DNA from: Paraburkholderia kirstenboschensis
GTDB taxonomy: Bacteria > Pseudomonadota > Gammaproteobacteria > Burkholderiales > Burkholderiaceae
Reading direction: 5' to 3'
NCBI RefSeq assembly: GCF_904848585.1
Contig: NZ_CAJHCR010000008.1
Span: 186,001-250,000, forward strand
Length of the DNA: 64,000 nt
A program made the translations under genes and the position numbers. A model generated the notes under the pieces. That model saw only the letters and a program-made list of their open reading frames with translations, was not told the DNA's origin and did not search any database. This document shows, one piece after another, positions 61,865-64,000 of the stretch; position 1 is the first letter of the stretch; every line of letters starts with the position of its first letter.

Positions 61865-62839
61865 ATGAATGCTCCGGAAATCATTGACGACACCACGCCT
61901 GCGACCCGTCAGAAGTCGCCGCTCACGCGCCGCGAGCAGAAGGAAGCGTATGAGAACAACAAGCTCTTCAAGCGGCTCGCGCGCCAGGTGGGCGAGGCGA
62001 TCGGCGACTTCAACATGATCGAGGACGGCGACAAGGTGATGGTCTGCCTGTCGGGCGGCAAGGACAGCTATGCGATGCTCGACGTGCTGATGCGGCTGCG
62101 CGAACGCGCGCCGATCAACTTCGACATCGTTGCGGTGAATCTCGACCAGAAGCAGCCCGGCTTTCCCGAGCATGTGTTGCCCGAGTATCTGAAGCAGCTC
62201 GACATACCGTTTCACATCGAAAATCAGGACACGTATAGCATCGTCAAGCGACTGGTGCCCGAGGGCAAGACCACCTGCTCGCTGTGCTCGCGGCTGCGGC
62301 GCGGCATTCTGTATCGTGTGGCGGGCGAGCTTGGCGCGACCAAGATCGCGCTCGGCCATCATCGCGACGACATTCTTCAAACGTTGTTGCTGAACATGTT
62401 CTACGGCGGCAAGCTGAAGGGTATGCCGCCCAAGCTGCAATCGGACGACGGCAGGAATATCGTGATCCGTCCGCTCGCCTACGTGAAGGAAACCGATCTG
62501 GAAAAGTACGCCGAGTTGCGTGAATTCCCGATCATTCCGTGCAATCTGTGCGGCAGCCAGCCGAATCTGAAACGCGCGGAAATGAAGGCACTGATCCGTG
62601 ATTGGGAAAAACGCTTTCCGGGGCGCATCGAAAATATGTTCAACGCGTTGTCGAATGTCGTGCAGTCGCACTTGATGGATCACAAGCTGTTTCCGTTCGC
62701 GGGCCTGCGTGCCACCGGCGAGGCCGATCCGCAAGGCGACATCGCGTTCGACGAAGAACCTTGCTCGACCGACGCCGATAATGGCGCACCGCTTGGCGCC
62801 GCGCGGCCGATCTCGATCGTCCAGTTCGACGATCTTTGA
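61865..62839 (+). CDS. ttcA: tRNA 2-thiocytidine biosynthesis protein TtcA
   Basis: TtcA thiolates C32 of certain tRNAs, using ATP and an iron-sulfur cluster. The 324-residue protein has the PP-loop SGGKDS at 63-68. Cys138 and Cys141 lie in TTCSLCSRL and a second pair, Cys226 and Cys229, in IIPCNLCGS, as expected for the cluster and active-site cysteines. The ALGHHRDDILQTLLLNMFYG block is conserved. An acidic tail (about 285-324) is extra. Confidence 0.95.
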   Translation: MNAPEIIDDTTPATRQKSPLTRREQKEAYENNKLFKRLARQVGEAIGDFNMIEDGDKVMVCLSGGKDSYAMLDVLMRLRERAPINFDIVAVNLDQKQPGFPEHVLPEYLKQLDIPFHIENQDTYSIVKRLVPEGKTTCSLCSRLRRGILYRVAGELGATKIALGHHRDDILQTLLLNMFYGGKLKGMPPKLQSDDGRNIVIRPLAYVKETDLEKYAELREFPIIPCNLCGSQPNLKRAEMKALIRDWEKRFPGRIENMFNALSNVVQSHLMDHKLFPFAGLRATGEADPQGDIAFDEEPCSTDADNGAPLGAARPISIVQFDDL

Positions 62840-62885
62840 TTCGAAGGCTCGCAAAAAAGGCGTCTGCGCGCGTCCTTTCGCTTGC

Positions 62886-62910
62886 AAAATGGCCGCTTTC
62901 GCGGTCATTT
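62886..62910 (+). terminator. Hairpin after ttcA
   Basis: AAATGGCCGC pairs with GCGGTCATTT, with one G-T pair and a TTTC loop, 47 bp after the ttcA stop. The T-tract is missing, so it is a weak or Rho-assisted terminator candidate before glmU. Confidence 0.4.
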
Positions 62911-62967
62911 CGACAAGAGCGTGCGTGATAGAATCGTCGGCTCCGAACTCGTCTATATGCCGACGCC

Positions 62968-64000
62968 ATGAACATCGTGATTTTGGCGGCAGGCACCGGT
63001 AAGCGCATGCGTTCCGCGCTTCCCAAGGTGCTCCATCCCCTGGCCGGCCGGCCGCTCCTCGCTCATGTCATCGAGACTGCACGCACACTGAAGCCCACGC
63101 GGCTCGTCGTGGTGATCGGTCACGGTGCCGAATTGGTCCGCGAAACCGTTGCCGCGCCCGACGTGCAGTTCGCCGTACAGGAACAGCAGCTAGGCACGGG
63201 CCACGCGGTGCAGCAGGCTTTGCCGCTTCTCGATCCGTCCGTGCCCACGCTCGTGCTCTACGGCGACGTGCCGCTTACGCGCGCAAACACGCTCCGGGCG
63301 CTGGTAGAGCGCGCGGGCCAGCATGGTTACGGCGTCCTGACGGTGACGCTTGCCGACCCGAGCGGCTACGGCCGCATCGTGCGCGATTCGCAGGGCAAGG
63401 TGTCCCGCATCGTCGAGCAGAAAGACGCGAACGCCGACCAGGTTCTGATTGCCGAGATCAACACGGGCATTATCGTTGCACCCACCGAGCGTCTGTCTGG
63501 CTGGCTCGCCGCGCTGAGGAACGACAACGCGCAAGGCGAGTTCTATCTGACCGATGCGGTCGAAATGGCGATCGAAACGGGCCTCGAAGTCGTCACCACG
63601 CAGCCTCAAGATGAATGGGAAACGCTCGGCGTGAACAGCAAGCAGCAGCTTGCCGAGCTGGAACGGATTCATCAGCGCAACGTGGCTGACGCGCTGCTCG
63701 TGTCCGGCGTGACGCTCGCCGATCCGGCGCGCGTAGACGTGCGCGGCACGCTGGAGTGCGGCCGCGACGTGTCGATCGACGTGAACTGCGTGTTCGAGGG
63801 CCGCGTAACGCTGGCTGATAACGTGACGATCGGGCCGAACTGCGTGATCCGCAATGCGACCATCGGCGCCGGTACGCGGGTCGATGCGTTCACGCATATC
63901 GAAGGCGCGGAAGTCGGCGCGAATGTCGTGCTCGGGCCTTATGCACGCTTGCGCCCGGGCGCGTCGTTGCACGATGAATCGCATGTCGGCAATTTCGTCG
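62968..64000 (+). CDS. glmU: Bifunctional GlmU, N-terminal part (3' end outside window)
   Basis: GlmU makes UDP-GlcNAc: the N-terminal domain is the uridylyltransferase, the C-terminal domain the acetyltransferase. The visible 344 residues have LAAGTGKRMRSALPKVLHPL, GTGHAVQQALPLL, LYGDVPLT, the NTG of AEINTGIIVA, and the beginning of the left-handed beta helix (VNCVFEGRVTLADNVTIGPN). The window ends in that helix at residue 344, so the remaining C-terminal part is missing only because of the window edge. It is 128 bp after ttcA. Confidence 0.97.
   Translation, partial: MNIVILAAGTGKRMRSALPKVLHPLAGRPLLAHVIETARTLKPTRLVVVIGHGAELVRETVAAPDVQFAVQEQQLGTGHAVQQALPLLDPSVPTLVLYGDVPLTRANTLRALVERAGQHGYGVLTVTLADPSGYGRIVRDSQGKVSRIVEQKDANADQVLIAEINTGIIVAPTERLSGWLAALRNDNAQGEFYLTDAVEMAIETGLEVVTTQPQDEWETLGVNSKQQLAELERIHQRNVADALLVSGVTLADPARVDVRGTLECGRDVSIDVNCVFEGRVTLADNVTIGPNCVIRNATIGAGTRVDAFTHIEGAEVGANVVLGPYARLRPGASLHDESHVGNFV

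Noticed and set aside
62840..62967. Sigma-70 promoter for glmU (TAGAAT near 62930)
   Set aside because: No -35 element at an acceptable distance; only a weak -10-like hexamer is present.
1..64000. CRISPR arrays, tRNA or rRNA genes, transposases, integrases
   Set aside because: No regularly spaced repeats, cloverleaf sequences, rRNA stretches or recombinase motifs were found on either strand by reading.

Overview
This is a GC-rich stretch of a Burkholderiales chromosome. Gene content, codon use, the split flagellar layout and a repeat type I associate with Paraburkholderia (from memory, unverified) make a Paraburkholderia or close Burkholderia relative the best fit. No phage, CRISPR array, rRNA, tRNA or insertion sequence was seen. 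The window opens inside flgE and closes inside glmU.

Flagellar block, 1-25707. The plus strand carries the end of flgE, then flgF, flgG, flgH, flgI and flgJ (rod, L/P rings, muramidase). Next come ycgR (c-di-GMP flagellar brake) and flgK-flgL (hook junction), each behind a sigma-28-like promoter. Minus-strand genes follow as two export/motor operons. fliFGHIJK runs from 22233 down to 15061. fliLMNOPQR runs from 14217 down to 9596. A 606-bp element with two 211-bp inverted arms sits between these operons. fliE diverges from fliF. Then come fliS-fliT and a second fliK-like gene coupled to flhX, a stand-alone FlhB C-terminal domain.

Metabolic block, 25743-38226. It holds a coniferyl-aldehyde-type dehydrogenase, aidB, a GMC oxidoreductase, a DUF937-OmpA envelope protein, a LysR regulator and a family 2 glycosyltransferase. 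The activated-methyl-cycle genes ahcY and metF follow, with a small membrane protein between them and an S-adenosylhomocysteine riboswitch in front.

Transport block, 38532-53428. A dipeptide ABC transporter (dppA, terminator-like hairpin, dppBCDF) overlaps a TraB/GumN-family gene. Then come a ChpS-ChpB toxin-antitoxin pair, a TPR glycosyltransferase-like gene and the 5-oxoprolinase genes pxpB-pxpC-pxpA. pxpA is followed by a DUF969/DUF979 membrane pair, a likely 5-oxoproline uptake system. A divergent winged-helix regulator faces three 11-bp-phased repeats.

Housekeeping block, 53534-64000. It holds 5-formyl-THF cyclo-ligase, a soluble lytic transglycosylase, an NDUFA9-like protein, a GST, cca, DUF2905, an NDUFAF7-like methyltransferase, a pteridine-reductase-like SDR, a FolB-like aldolase, ttcA and the start of glmU.

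No clearly new multi-gene system was found. The most unusual items are the large inverted-repeat element in the fli region, the phased repeats at the pxp locus, and the peptide transporter coupled to a TraB/GumN protein.
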